Shown: one piece after another, positions 33,007-43,416 of the stretch | How the letters are laid out: the number at the start of each line of letters is the position of its first letter | Position numbering within the stretch: the stretch's first letter is position 1 | DNA from: Pseudorasbora parva | Lineage: Eukaryota > Chordata > Actinopteri > Cypriniformes > Gobionidae | DNA length: 64,000 nt | Assembly: GCF_024679245.1 (NCBI RefSeq) | Contig: NC_090177.1 | Span: forward strand, 48,891,353 to 48,955,352 | Direction: 5' to 3' | The notes under the pieces: generated by a model | Databases searched by the model: none | Seen by the model: the letters and a program-made list of their open reading frames with translations, nothing else | Told to the model about the DNA's origin: nothing | Program-made: the position numbers and the translations under genes

Positions 33007-34076
33007 ATTTTAGAAATGCACAAATCCCTCGAAAGTTTTAAAAGGGGGAAGTCCCCAGGAGTAGACGGACTCCCCCTGGAATTTTCTCTAACCTTTTGGG
33101 CTATTTTAGCTATTAAGCTATTTAGCAAACTATTGACTGTTTTTAAAGACTTTAAGACAGTTGATAAACTTCCGGACACTTTTAGAACAGGGATAGTTTC
33201 TTTACTTTACAAAAAAGGAGACCGGACTGACTTAAAAAACTGGACACCAATCACTCTTTTAAATTTTGATTGTAAACTTTTTAGTAAGGTTTTAGCCACA
33301 CCTATGTCGACAGTTTTAGAGGACGTAATCCACCCTGATCAAGCTTGTGCTGTGCCAGGAAGAAGGATAACAGACAGCCTGGTTCTGATTAGAGACGCCA
33401 TCTGTTTTGCGAGAGACGGAAACATCCGGCTAGTAGTCCTAAATTTAGATTTTGAGAAAGCTTTTGACCGAGTCTCCCACCAGTACCTGTTTCAGAAGCG
33501 GTTTATAGTTTGGGTGGGACTGCTGTACGAGGGCTTAGTCAGCAAAATCCTTGTAAATGGTCATCTCTCTAAAGCGGAAAATATTTGCAGTGGTGTCCAT
33601 CAGGGGTGTCCTTTATCCCCTCTTCTGTATGTGGCTTGTATTGAGCCACTGGCACAGATCTTGAGAAGGGATAAAAGATCTGGCTGATTGATTGTTCCTG
33701 ATCAACTGCTCCCGTCTACCTTCTGCTGCAGCCTGCCTCAGCGTTTGTAGCTCTGTATTGCTGCCTTTGAATCTCTATTTGATATATTTCTTTTGTTATC
33801 TACACTGCTAAATATAACTTACTCATCACCATATAGTGTTTAATATAGCCTATCAAGTTAAATTTGACATCACTACCACACGTTAGCTTTTCGCTAGCCT
33901 GGTAGCTTTCCATCCCGGCACCCGGGTCTCCTGTTTTCTGAGTTCTTTAGACAATTGTGGTGAGTTGGATTATTAAATAGACTCCATCAAACAACTGTGG
34001 TAAGATTTGGATTCATCAACAAATACTTTAAGACATTTATTCTCCTCTTGTCATTGTCACTTGCACTGCATGCTAC

Positions 34077-35009
34077 ATGTTTAGCATATCTATCTCCATT
34101 GGCAAACAGGGCTTCACATGTGATGAATTTAAGATATTAATCAGGCTGACGGAGAAGATTTCAGATGTAGAGACATGCATCCAGGCTTTATGTGAGAGTA
34201 GTGAGAAGGTAACGGCTTTAGATACTGCTTTGGATGCGACTAGCTTAGTGAACATTCATTGTTTGGTTCCAGCTGAGCCAGCGCAGCAGGGCTGGGTAAA
34301 TGTGAGACGGCATAGTCGCGGATCAAAAAACACTCTTCCGTTCCGATTAGAACATCAAACAGGTTCTCCCCACTCAGTGACGCACCCACTGAGGATCCTG
34401 TTGAAAGTGTCCTAGTTATTGGCGATTCTATTACACGGACTGTGAAAATAAAGACACCAGCCACCATAGTCACATGTTTACCGGGAGCCAGAGCGCCTGA
34501 CATCAAAGCAAATTTAAAAGTGCTGGCTAAAGCTAATCGTAAATTCTCTAAGATTATTATTCACGTCGGCACTAATGATGTTCGACTTTGCCAGTCGGAG
34601 ATCACCAAAATTAACATTAAAGAGGTGTGTAAACTCGCAAGTACGATGTCAAAGGCAGTATTTTTCTCTGGTCCCCTCCATGTTAGAAGGAGTGATGAAA
34701 TAGTTAGCAGATTATCCTTACTCAATGGCTGGTTGTCTAAGTGGTGTCTGCAAAATAACAGGGTTCATAGACATTTGGAAAAGTTTTTGGGGCAGACCTG
34801 ACCTGTTGAAGATAGGCGGCATTCATCCCTCCTGGGCTGGTGCTGCTCTTCTCTCTAGTAATTATATAATATCATGTATACTTAATTTACCTAAGGCTGC
34901 AAAGCCATCCCCTCGCTTCAAATATGGCAGGACTATAACCATCTCGTCAGCATTTCAGATAGCCAAGAGGAACTTGATGTTGCAACAGAAACTATTGACT
35001 CTTTACTAG
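34077..35009 (+). pseudogene. L2 LINE ORF1: helical N-terminus plus SGNH/GDSL esterase domain
   Basis: Frame 34077-34415 holds a helical N-terminal region (FKILIRLTEKISDVETCIQAL) probably used for self-association. After one frameshift the esterase domain follows: block I VIGDSITR at about 34412-34435, then IIIHVGTNDVRL near 34555-34590, and a final GIHPS near 34812-34826 that would carry the catalytic His. A further frame break lies at about 34790. In the family this domain is an acetylesterase-like hydrolase with unclear role in retrotransposition. The expected D-x-x-H is seen here only as GIHPS, so the catalytic Asp may be altered. Confidence 0.78.
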
Positions 35010-35035
35010 CACTTTAGACATAGTTGCTCCCCGGC

Positions 35036-36827
35036 GCTTAAAGAAGATTAAAGCAAATAATCCAGCGTCGTGGTACAACGAGCACACTCGGGCCCTTAAA
35101 ACAGCAGCCAGAAAAATGGAGCACAGCTGGAAGTAAACAAAAATGGAGGTTTTTCGCAATTTGTGGAAAGAAAGCATGATTGCATACAGAAAGGCCATAA
35201 AAACTGCCAGATCTGCTTATTTCTCAACTCTTTTAGAAGAAAACAAACACAACCCTCGGAATTTATTCGATACAGTGGCTAAATTATCAAAAAATAAAGC
35301 TTCAACTTCTGACGTTTGTAAACAGCACAGCAGTAGTGACTTTATGAACTTCTTTACTAGTAAGATTGATAATATTAGGAATAAAATTATAACCATGCAG
35401 CCGTCTACTACCGTTATCACTTCAGACAGAGCATTGTATTGTCACTGAGGAAATATGACAGTCATTCACTGCTACAGGAGGAGAAGAATTGGCTAAACTT
35501 GTTAAATCATCAAAATCAACAACATGTATGCTTGACCCTATACCAACTAGGCTAATGCTTCCAGAGGTCATAGATCCTCTGCTTACTATTATTAATTCAT
35601 CCTTGACATTAGGATATGTACCAAAAACCTTTAAGTTGGCAATAATTAAACTACTTATTAAAAAACTGCAACTTGATCCTAAAGAATTAGTCAATTACAG
35701 GCCAATCTCGAGTCTACCGTTTCTAAAAAAATACTAGAAAAGGCAGTGTCTTCGCAATTATGTTCCTTTTTAGACAAAAATAGTATATGTGAGGATTTCC
35801 AGTCAGGATTTAGACCGTATCATAGTACTGAGACTGCTCTCATTGGAGTTACAAATTATTTACTCCTATCATCTGATTGTGGTTGTATCTCGCTATTAGT
35901 GTTACTCAATCTTAGCGCTGCATTCAATACTATCGATCATAATATTCTTTTGAATAGACTCGAAAATTAAGTTGGCATTAGTGGAATTGCATTGGCATGG
36001 ATTAAATCGTACTTATCTATCCGTTATCAGTTTGTAGCAATAAATGAAGAGATGTGACACAGATCACAAGTTCAGTATGGAGTACCGCAAGGCTCAGTGT
36101 TAGGACAGCTGCTCTTCACCTTGTATATGCTACCACTGGGAGATATCATTAGTAGGCATGGTGTTAGTTTGCATTGTTATGCTGACGATACTCCGCTCTA
36201 TATTTCTTCGCGCCCTGACGAAACTTACCAACTCACAAGATTAACGGAATGCATAGCTGATATAAAAAATTGTATGAATAGTAATTTCCTGCAACTTAAA
36301 TCAGATAAAACAGAATTTTTAATTATTGGACAGAAAATCTCCAAAAGTAGTAACCAAGAATGCTGTCTAACACTTGACTGTTAGCCTTTGACTTAACTGC
36401 TCTGTTGACTTAACTGCTCTGTCAAGCCCTCGTCGTCAATGAGGAACCTGGGTGTGCTCTTTGATACCAATCTTTCATTTGAAAGCCACGTTTCTAGCAT
36501 CTGTAAAACCGCATTCTACCATCTTAAAAATATATCTAAATTACGGCACATGCTTTCAATGCAAAATGCTGAACAGTTAGTACATGTGTTCATGAGCTCA
36601 AGGCTAGATTATTGTAATGCTCTACTGGGTGGTTGCCCTGCTCGCTTAATAAACAAACTCCAACTGACCAAAATGTAGCAGCTCGAGTTCTTACTAGAAC
36701 CAGGAAGTACGATCATATTAGTCCAGTTCTGTCAACACTGGACTGGCTCCCTATTAAACATCGCATACATTTTAAAATCTTGCTTATTACTTACAAAGCA
36801 CTAAATGGTTACAGACCTCTTCGGTGA
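35036..36827 (+). pseudogene. L2 LINE ORF2: reverse transcriptase, endonuclease missing
   Basis: No APE-endonuclease coding exists between ORF1 and this gene. Instead, 34960-35040 goes straight to the linker that normally follows it (LKKIKANNPASWYNEHTRALK). Reverse transcriptase blocks follow in broken frames: LDPIPTRLMLPEVIDPLLTI (35530), [13 protein letters not shown] (35690), [15 protein letters not shown] (35800), [11 protein letters not shown] (35910), VPQGSVLGQLLFTLYMLPL (36080) and YADD (36178-36189). The thumb and end are MRNLGVLFDTNLSFESHV and SRLDYCNALLGG. The catalytic NLSAAFNT has N where D is usual (AAFDT). It is inactive. Confidence 0.83.
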
Positions 36828-36840
36828 CTGTTGCTTAAAG

Positions 36841-37284
36841 TGATGAGGTTACTTTTGAAAACTATTATAATTTGCAGTTATTTAATTTGCCAAATGATCT
36901 ATGATCAAATTAATCTATGTAAAATGAATAATAGTTTTACGTTTTCGTTATTCTTTACCATTTCATTGCTAACATCAGCTATCAGGTTCCCAGACGAATG
37001 CAAGCTAATCTTAGTAAAGGAACTTTTATCAGTGCTGTCGTTATTCTGTATATTGTACGACACCACTAGCATAAGGCAAACAAATTATAATGCAATTAAA
37101 ATATTAATCTCATGTTATCCGTCATAGAACACGGATTTATGTTATAAGGTAAACAATACTTTTTCATCATTGACACCAGGAAAACTATCCTAGACGTCGT
37201 TCTAGTGTTATGCACAGCACACCATGATATAATTAGCCAAGCAACAATAAAACTTCCAATATACACAAATAGGCTGAATTAATA
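36841..37284. other. AT-rich stretch, nothing recognised
   Basis: About 440 bp after the L2 coding end, possibly its 3'UTR or the start of another element. A TTAA at 36835 follows the L2 stop. No coding, RNA or repeat structure that I can support. Confidence 0.3.
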
Positions 37285-37737
37285 TTACCTGTCGAGAAGA
37301 AAGCAGGCAACGTCAGCGGTCTTTTTAAAATCGTTGCTCCTCATGAGCTCTTTCCATCTTGGAAAGGCCACTCCAATATTTACTTTTGTCTTGTTGATTT
37401 GCCTGTTGCGTTGTCGTCTTAATTCTCTTTTCCGCTTCCTTGGCGACTGTGATACATATCCCGCAATGTTACTAGGTCCCCGACCCGGGTCGAATTCGGT
37501 AATCAATTCCGGGACGTGGTTGCTTTCACACAGAAGGCGACCCGGCAATGTTCTGGGAATATTGCGGGTCCGACGTGCAGTTAGAAAGGTGCCACATTCG
37601 ACACGGTGCCATCGAGTGTAAAAACGCGAAAAGCGAAGCTTGAATTTACGGGTATGTCCCTCTTTGGCAAATGTACTTTCAAGATGGAGGAGCAACATGG
37701 CGACCGCCATCTGAACCCAACACTTATGCATTTTCAA
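37285..37737 (-). pseudogene. unidentified 150-aa open frame, probably transposon-derived
   Basis: An open frame of 150 codons on the minus strand. The middle is basic and Arg-rich (SPRKRKRELRRQRNRQINKT) and the end is VAFPRWKELMRSNDFKKTADVACFLLDR, a pattern I associate with fish transposon-linked hypothetical proteins but cannot name. The stop follows LLDR at 37285 in front of what could be a splice donor (GACAGGTAATATT on -), so it may be a first exon. An AAGTTACACAGTGTAGCTT palindrome at 37850-37872 may be the end of the element. No catalytic motif seen. Confidence 0.35.
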
Positions 37738-37945
37738 TGGTATATTATAAAATTACGAGAATGCATTATTACTTGAAAGAAGTAAATATACATTAATGAG
37801 CACATATATTTTTGAAAGAACTAAGTGATTTTAGCTAAGAATAAACTAAAAAAGTTACACAGTGTAGCTTTAAGATATAGCCTTTTGAAATTAAGATGTC
37901 AAAATCGAACGTTTTAGGGAAAAAAATTCTGGCGCCTAAAGGGTT

Positions 37946-38030
37946 AAGTCAGACTCCAGATAATCTGTATAAATCACTGGTTTGGGTCAGATTATGCAAC
38001 AAACCTAGGACTACTGTGCAAAGTACCCCT
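37946..38030 (+). repeat. isolated fragment of Tx1 LINE 5'UTR
   Basis: AGTCAGACTCCAGATAATCT ... GGTTTGGGTCAGATT ... CCTAGGACTACTGTGCAAA matches 2644-2725 (copy B) and 28614-28690 (copy E) with scattered changes. No ORF of the LINE is next to it. The rest of 37880-38440 is unassigned; a 38031-38260 open frame with a hydrophobic stretch is not supported. Confidence 0.6.
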
Positions 38031-38440
38031 CTGATCACCACTGCCCAGATAGGCATCGCCTTTGCTGGCTCCCCTGCCGATGCGTCAGTGTCATTACTTC
38101 TCTGCCTTTTGGCTATCATCACTTTTCTGGTCACACGGTTGCATTGCGATCACCTCCTGGAGGTTTCTTGGCTCGAGATTTTGTGGTGTAACAAGCCCCC
38201 AACTTTCAGGAGGTATACTGCTACTGCTGGGTTTAAAGGTGGGCTAAGTGCTTTCTGGTAACCGTTATTGTCATTTCAAATTACCGAAACAAACACGCCC
38301 TATCTCCTCAAAAGGGTATCGGTCCTATTTTGATAGCTCCGCCCCATACATACATAACCCAGGCAAAAACTATGGCAGAATCTGTGTTACAATTCTAGGT
38401 CGAATATTCAATGAAAAAGTCACCCCTTCCATCACAAAAA

Positions 38441-39350
38441 CAACTCGATAGAACACAAGCATGATAGTCCAACTAACAAACATATTACCATCATGATAAG
38501 ATTAGAGTTATAGCGATCACAAAAACACAAACCGTTCTCATGATCAACTCGATAGAACACGAGCCGACAGTCCAGCTAACGACATATTACAATTATGACC
38601 AGATTAGAGTTATAGCGATCACAAAACACAAACCATTCTCATGACAACTCGATAGAACACGAGCCGACAGTCCAGCTGACGACATATTACAATTATGACC
38701 AGATTAGAGTTATAGCGATCACAAAAACACAAACCGTTCTCATGATCAACTCGATAGATCGCGAGCCAACAGTCCAGCTAACGACATATTACAATTATGA
38801 CCAGATTAGAGTTATAGCGATCACAAAACACAAACCGTTCTCATGAACAACTCGATAGAACACGAGCAGACAGTCCAGCTGACGACATATTACAATTATG
38901 ACCAGATTAGAGTTATAGCGATCACAAAACACAAACCGTTCTCATGATCAACTCGATAGAACACGAGCAGACAGTCCAGCTGACGACATATTACAATTAT
39001 GACCAGATTAGAGTTATAGCGATCACAAAACACAAACCGTTCTCATGATCAACTCGATAGAACACGAGCCGACAGTCCAGCTAACGACATATTACAATTA
39101 TGACCAGATTAGAGTTATAGCCATCACAAAACACAAACCGTTCTCATGAACAACTCGATAGAACACGAGCTGACAGTCCAGCTAACGACATATTACAATT
39201 ATGACCAGATTAGAGTTATAGCGATCACAAAAACACAAACCGTTCTCATGACAACTCGATAGAACATGAGTAGGATAGTCCCGCTGACGACATATTACAA
39301 TTATGACCGGATAAGGGTTATGAAGATCATGAAAAGAGGAAACAAACATA
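38441..39350 (+). repeat. 101-bp satellite array, ~9 copies
   Basis: CAACTCGATAGAACACGAGC recurs at 38441, 38545, 38645, 38747, 38848, 38949, 39050, 39151 and 39252, spacing 100-104 bp. Units are highly alike; the first and last are more diverged, as at array edges. Confidence 0.95.
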
Positions 39351-40691
39351 TATTAAGAGTATAGTATCTTACTTGTCAGACACATTTTGTGAGCTGACTC
39401 TTGAAACTTTGATTTAGATGCTCCATACGGCGTGGAAATGAACGGGTCTTTATCATCACTGAAGTGAGCGACTATACGATCGCAAATGGACAAACAAGGG
39501 AACATGACACACGAGCATATTCAAGCAAATGCAGCATATATTAGTTCTTGGATAATGTCTGTTATTGTGTGTCTTGTGTTTTGAATGACATACACTGAGC
39601 ACTTAGCCTTGAAATCTAGACGCACCCTAGCGGCAGCAAATCTAATCTGCCGCGAGTGTCGTCTAGCAACTCTCAATACCCTTCTGAGCTGTAAAAGACT
39701 AACTCTGGTTGGGCCAATAACATCGTGTATTGAGTCGGTGGGTGGGGCTTATCATAATGACAGCAGAGTTGCGCTTGCGCTTGTCAGTAAACACAGAAAC
39801 TGGCGAAAGGCGGTCTTTCGAATCGGCTTTGACAGCAACTCTGGAAGACTTGGAGTTAAGCTTTTCTCTGAGAAAAGAACGGCACTGAAGTCATTCTTAA
39901 GAAGGAAAGATGTGTTCTGAGTATTGCTGACCGGATACGGCAAAAGTTTAATCTGTCAACTAGCTCTGCTTCGCCTTCGTCGCTCTGGTTGGTTGTAGCG
40001 CTATCCAATTGCGTGCACGCCGTGCAGAGGGAGTTTGAAAGACAACCGTTTATCCCGCCCCTCAGATTAAGCTGTCAATGGTGAGTTTCCAGACCAAACA
40101 TCTTGATGTGGGTCTGGCTTGTCAGGCTACTGAGCGCTCTCTTCTCACCATCATTAGTAGACACGCCCCTTACCTGCTGATTTGCTACAAGTTTGTTATT
40201 GCACTCTGCCCAGGTCCGTTTTGTAAAACGGTTTTGAAATAACACTTACCCCCCACCTTTAAGGGAGAGTTATTTTAAAGGGGTCATTGGATGCAAAATT
40301 CACTTTTATATGGTGTTTGCAACATACATCTTTTATTTAATGTTTACACCTATAAATGTTTATCTGCAATGTGCAGACTACCATACCACAGTGATAAAAA
40401 TCCATTTAACAATTAAACGGTTTTAATTTTCTGAACAATATGATGTTAATATTGCTCTCAATCAACCCACAACCACTGACGGACCATATTAGCATATTTC
40501 CACCCTCAGCCAATTGTACGCTGTCCACCAAGGCAGCACTTTACATGTCTTGTGTCTACATGCCCCACGTAAGAAAGGGGTGGGGTGAGCAGTCACTGAT
40601 CATTTAAAGAAACATGCACCGAAACGGGTCGCTGTGAACACAGCTGATGGGAGTGGAAAGTTCTGTGTGTGATCTACTGACGACGTGCAAA
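39351..40691. other. degenerate dispersed repeats, no gene
   Basis: 39590-40135 has the look of a GC-richer non-autonomous element ending near GGGTCTGGCTTGTCAGGCTA. 40274-40690 opens with TTAAAGGGGTCATTGGATGC, a start like those of TTAA-inserting fish elements. I could not find partner ends for either. A 111-codon frame at 39585-39920 has no recognisable features. Confidence 0.4.
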
Positions 40692-42590
40692 TTACTCTTT
40701 CACTGCCAGCGTTTTTTAAAAATAAGTTGCCAGCCACCGTCAGGGTTTTTGAACATTTTCACCAAAATTGAATAGCCCATAGAAAATTTTGTTTTATGAA
40801 TACCCTCTTCTTTTAAACAAAAAAACCCTTTGCATTCCTTTTTTTATCAACACTTGAATATGGGTACGTTTCATAAAAAAAGCAACATTTTGAAAAAAAA
40901 GCTGAGAAAATCATATTTTTGTGAAAGACTGACTCCAGATCAGAGATGATCAAACACAGATGAGGAGATCGAGTCTATCTACTCCTCTAATGCTTCAGTC
41001 CTGCTCCTCATCCTGCTCCTCATCTCATTCACTAACATTAGATAGATTAGATTTATATGATGATTAATGATCAGAGATGATCAGACAGATGAGGAGATCG
41101 AGTCCATCTACTCCTCTAATGCTTCAGTCCTGCTCCTCATCCTGCTCCTCATCTCATTCTCTAACATTAGATAGATTAGATTTATATGATGATTAATGAT
41201 CAGAGATGATCAGACACAGATGAGGAGATCGAGTCCATCTACTCCTCTAATGCTTCAGTCCTGCTCCTCATCCTGCTCCTCATCTCATTCACTAACATTA
41301 GATAGATTAGATTTATATGATGATTAATGATCAGAGATGATCAGACACAGATGAGGAGATCGAGTCCATCTACTCCTCTAATGCTTCAGTCCTGCTCCTC
41401 ATCCTGCTCCTCATCTCATTCACTAACATTAGATAGATTAGATTTATATGATGATTAATAATCAGAGATGATCAAACACAGATGAGGAGATCGAGTCCAT
41501 CTACACCTCTAATGCTTCAGTCCTGCTCCTCATCCTGCTCCTCATCTCATTCACTAACATTAGATAGATTAGATTTATATGATGATTAATGATCAGAGAT
41601 GATCAGACACAGATGAGGAGATCGAGTCCATCTACACCTCTAATGCTTCAGTCCTGCTCCTCATCCTGCTCCTCATCTCATTCACTAACATTAGATAGAT
41701 TAGATTTATATGATGATTAATAATCAGAGATGATCAAACACAGATGAGGAGATCGAGTCCATCTACACCTCTAATGCTTCAGTCCTGCTCCTCATCCTGC
41801 TCCTCATCTCATTCACTAACATTAGATAGATTAGATTTATATGATGATTAATGATCAGAGATAATCAGACACAGATGAGGAGCTCGAGTCCATCTACACC
41901 TCTAATGCTTCAGTCCTGCTCCTCATCCTGCTCCTCATCTCATTCACTAACATTAGATAGATTAGATTTATATGATGATTAATGATCAGAGATAATCAGA
42001 CACAGATGAGGAGATCGAGTCCATCTACTCCTCTAATGCTTCAGTCCTGCTCCTCATCCTGCTCCTCATCTCATTCACTAACATTAGATAGATTAGATTT
42101 ATATGATGATTAATGATCAGAGATGATCAGACACAGATGAGGAGATCGAGTCCATCTCCACTTCTAATGCTTCAGTCCTGCTCCTCATCCTGCTCCTCAT
42201 CTCATTCACTAACATTAGATAGATTAGATTTATATGATGATTAATGATCAGAGATGATCAGACACAGATGAGGAGATCGAGTCCATCTACACCTCTAATG
42301 CTTCAGTCCTGCTCCTCATCTCATTCACTAACATTAGATAGATTAGATTTATATGATGATTAATGATCAGAGATAATCAGACACAGATGAGGAGATCGAG
42401 TCCATCTACACCTCTAATGCTTCAGTCCTGCTCCTCATCCTGCTCCTCATCTCATTCTCTAACATTAATCATATAAATCTAATCTATCTAATGTAAGTGA
42501 ATGAGATGAGGAGCAGGATGCTCTACAGGACTACAGGATGGGTTTTTCATAAATAATGGAAAATTCTGTGTTTGGCAGGGAAATAGTTAA
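40692..42590. mobile_element. TTAA-type non-autonomous element with an expanded internal minisatellite
   Basis: The left end TTACTCTTTCACTGCCAGCG and the right end TGGCAGGGAAATAGTTAA are imperfect inverted repeats bounded by TTAA-like sites. Related ends occur at 62039 (TTAACTCTTTCCCCGCCACC) and 45935-45950 (GACAGGGAACGAGTTAA). The 5' part (TTTTCACCAAAATTGAATAGCCCATAGAAAAT at 40755-40790) recurs at 62110-62145, marking one family. Most of this copy is the 131-bp array. TTAA sites suggest piggyBac or Kolobok mobilisation. Confidence 0.65.
40938..42480 (+). repeat. 131-bp minisatellite, ~12 copies, ending in an inverted fragment
   Basis: GATCAGAGATGATCA starts at 40938, 41069, 41198, 41329, 41460, 41591 and on, spacing 129-131 bp. 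Each unit carries CTGCTCCTCATCCTGCTCCT. One unit near 42310 lacks 12 bp. At 42466-42520 the end of the unit appears inverted (ATTAATCATATAAATCTAAT), so the array can fold on itself. Single units exist at 43215-43350 and 62265-62310 in related elements. Confidence 0.93.
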
Positions 42591-42960
42591 AGCACACAGA
42601 TGCTGATGCCATGACCGACACAATCTACCAGTTAGCGTCTGCTTTTTTGTGGAAGTAAATAATAGCACAAACACTAGTAAATTTATGAGCACCAACGTTA
42701 AAATAACCAGGTAAATAACCTTGATTAACCATGATTAATTTAAATACTCTCCTCCCATACATTTTGCATCTGAAAAGGAAACTCCTACAATTGCCTTTGC
42801 AATAAGGTCAGCTGCAAAAAAAAAATGTGCCCATACCTTTTCAGCACAAAATTTTCACTGCATGTCTTTATTAAATCCTGACAGTAGTTGAACGCCAAAA
42901 GAGGGTTTGCAAACTGTTAGTAAATCTGGCTCAAAGCCATTAAAATAGTAGGAATGGTGT

Positions 42961-43104
42961 AATGTAAAGATATGGAAGAAAATGATTGGAATCCCATATT
43001 ACATCAAATGGTGGAAAATAAAACAGTGGGAAGAAAGAGACCTCGTCCTTAGGGGTAAAGTGTTAATTAATGCAGAGATTAAAAAAATATATATTTTTCT
43101 AGCT
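42961..43104 (+). pseudogene. short LINE reverse-transcriptase (thumb) remnant
   Basis: In one frame the sequence reads KIWKKMIGIPYYIKWWK followed by QWEERDLVLRGKVLINAEIKK, the pattern just after the YADD block in L1/Tx1-type ORF2 (W..R.LTL.GKVL.I). About 48 codons, no flanking LINE sequence. The 42591-42960 stretch before it shows nothing I can name. Confidence 0.5.
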
Positions 43105-43416
43105 TCATGCATTCCTTTTTTATCAACACTTGAATATGGGTAAGTTTCATTTTAAAAAAGCTACATTTTGAACAAAAGGCTGAGATAATCACGTTTTTGT
43201 GAAAGACTGTATCCAGATCAGATTCAGAGATGATCAAACACAGATGGAGGAGATTGAGTCCAACTACACACCTAATGCTTCAGTCCTGGAGCTCATCCTG
43301 GGTCCACATTTCAATCACTAACATTAGATAGTTTTGATTTATATGATGACTAATGTTGATCACATTTTGCATATGCATCATCTTATTTAAGATCCCTTTT
43401 TTACTGCATCTTCCTC

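Larger units (their letters stand above)
28347..33685 (+). mobile_element. Tx1-clade LINE, copy E (split by hAT copy 2)
   Basis: LINE segments are 28347-31900 and 33007-33685. The 5' end is complete and matches copy B (start at CCTGCGACCAGTTTG), preceded by U1 snRNA. The 5'UTR has a 121-bp tandem duplication. ORF1 and ORF2 are decayed. The 3' end stops in the reverse transcriptase at about 33680, just after LAQILRRDK, where the L2 element begins. Confidence 0.83.
30686..33687 (+). pseudogene. LINE ORF2, copy E, interrupted by hAT copy 2
   Basis: The ATG at 30686 opens the conserved start (LLMALTLSTINVRA), which soon breaks. 31033-31632 is a good endonuclease C-terminal half: YGFTGKNGRYELLEDL, VVVAGDFNCVLSK, SRIDYIFTRDCPPTDATLTP and FFSDHLMLSC. 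The linker is shortened and broken (31550-31900). The hAT element sits at 31901-33006. The reverse transcriptase then continues at 33007 in the matching position (ILEMHKSLESFKRGKSPGVDGLP), with LNLDFEKAFDRVSHQYLF and HQGCPLSPLLY; the usual RQGCP has become HQGCP. It ends before YMDD. Confidence 0.83.
33686..36840 (+). mobile_element. L2-clade LINE with esterase-type ORF1, endonuclease deleted
   Basis: A leader of about 390 bp, ORF1 with an SGNH esterase domain, then a short linker and the L2-type reverse transcriptase. Esterase-bearing ORF1 is known from zebrafish L2/CR1-like LINEs. It begins exactly where LINE copy E ends. The last recognisable coding is LDWLPIKHRIHFKILLITYKALNGY at 36750-36820. 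The 3' tail is not identifiable. Confidence 0.85.

Noticed and set aside
39585..39920. 111-codon open frame as a host gene
   Set aside because: No recognisable motif, lies in sequence that looks like a dispersed repeat.
38441..42480. Regularly spaced repeats that might suggest a CRISPR array
   Set aside because: The repeats are contiguous satellites without unique spacers, and the genome is eukaryotic.
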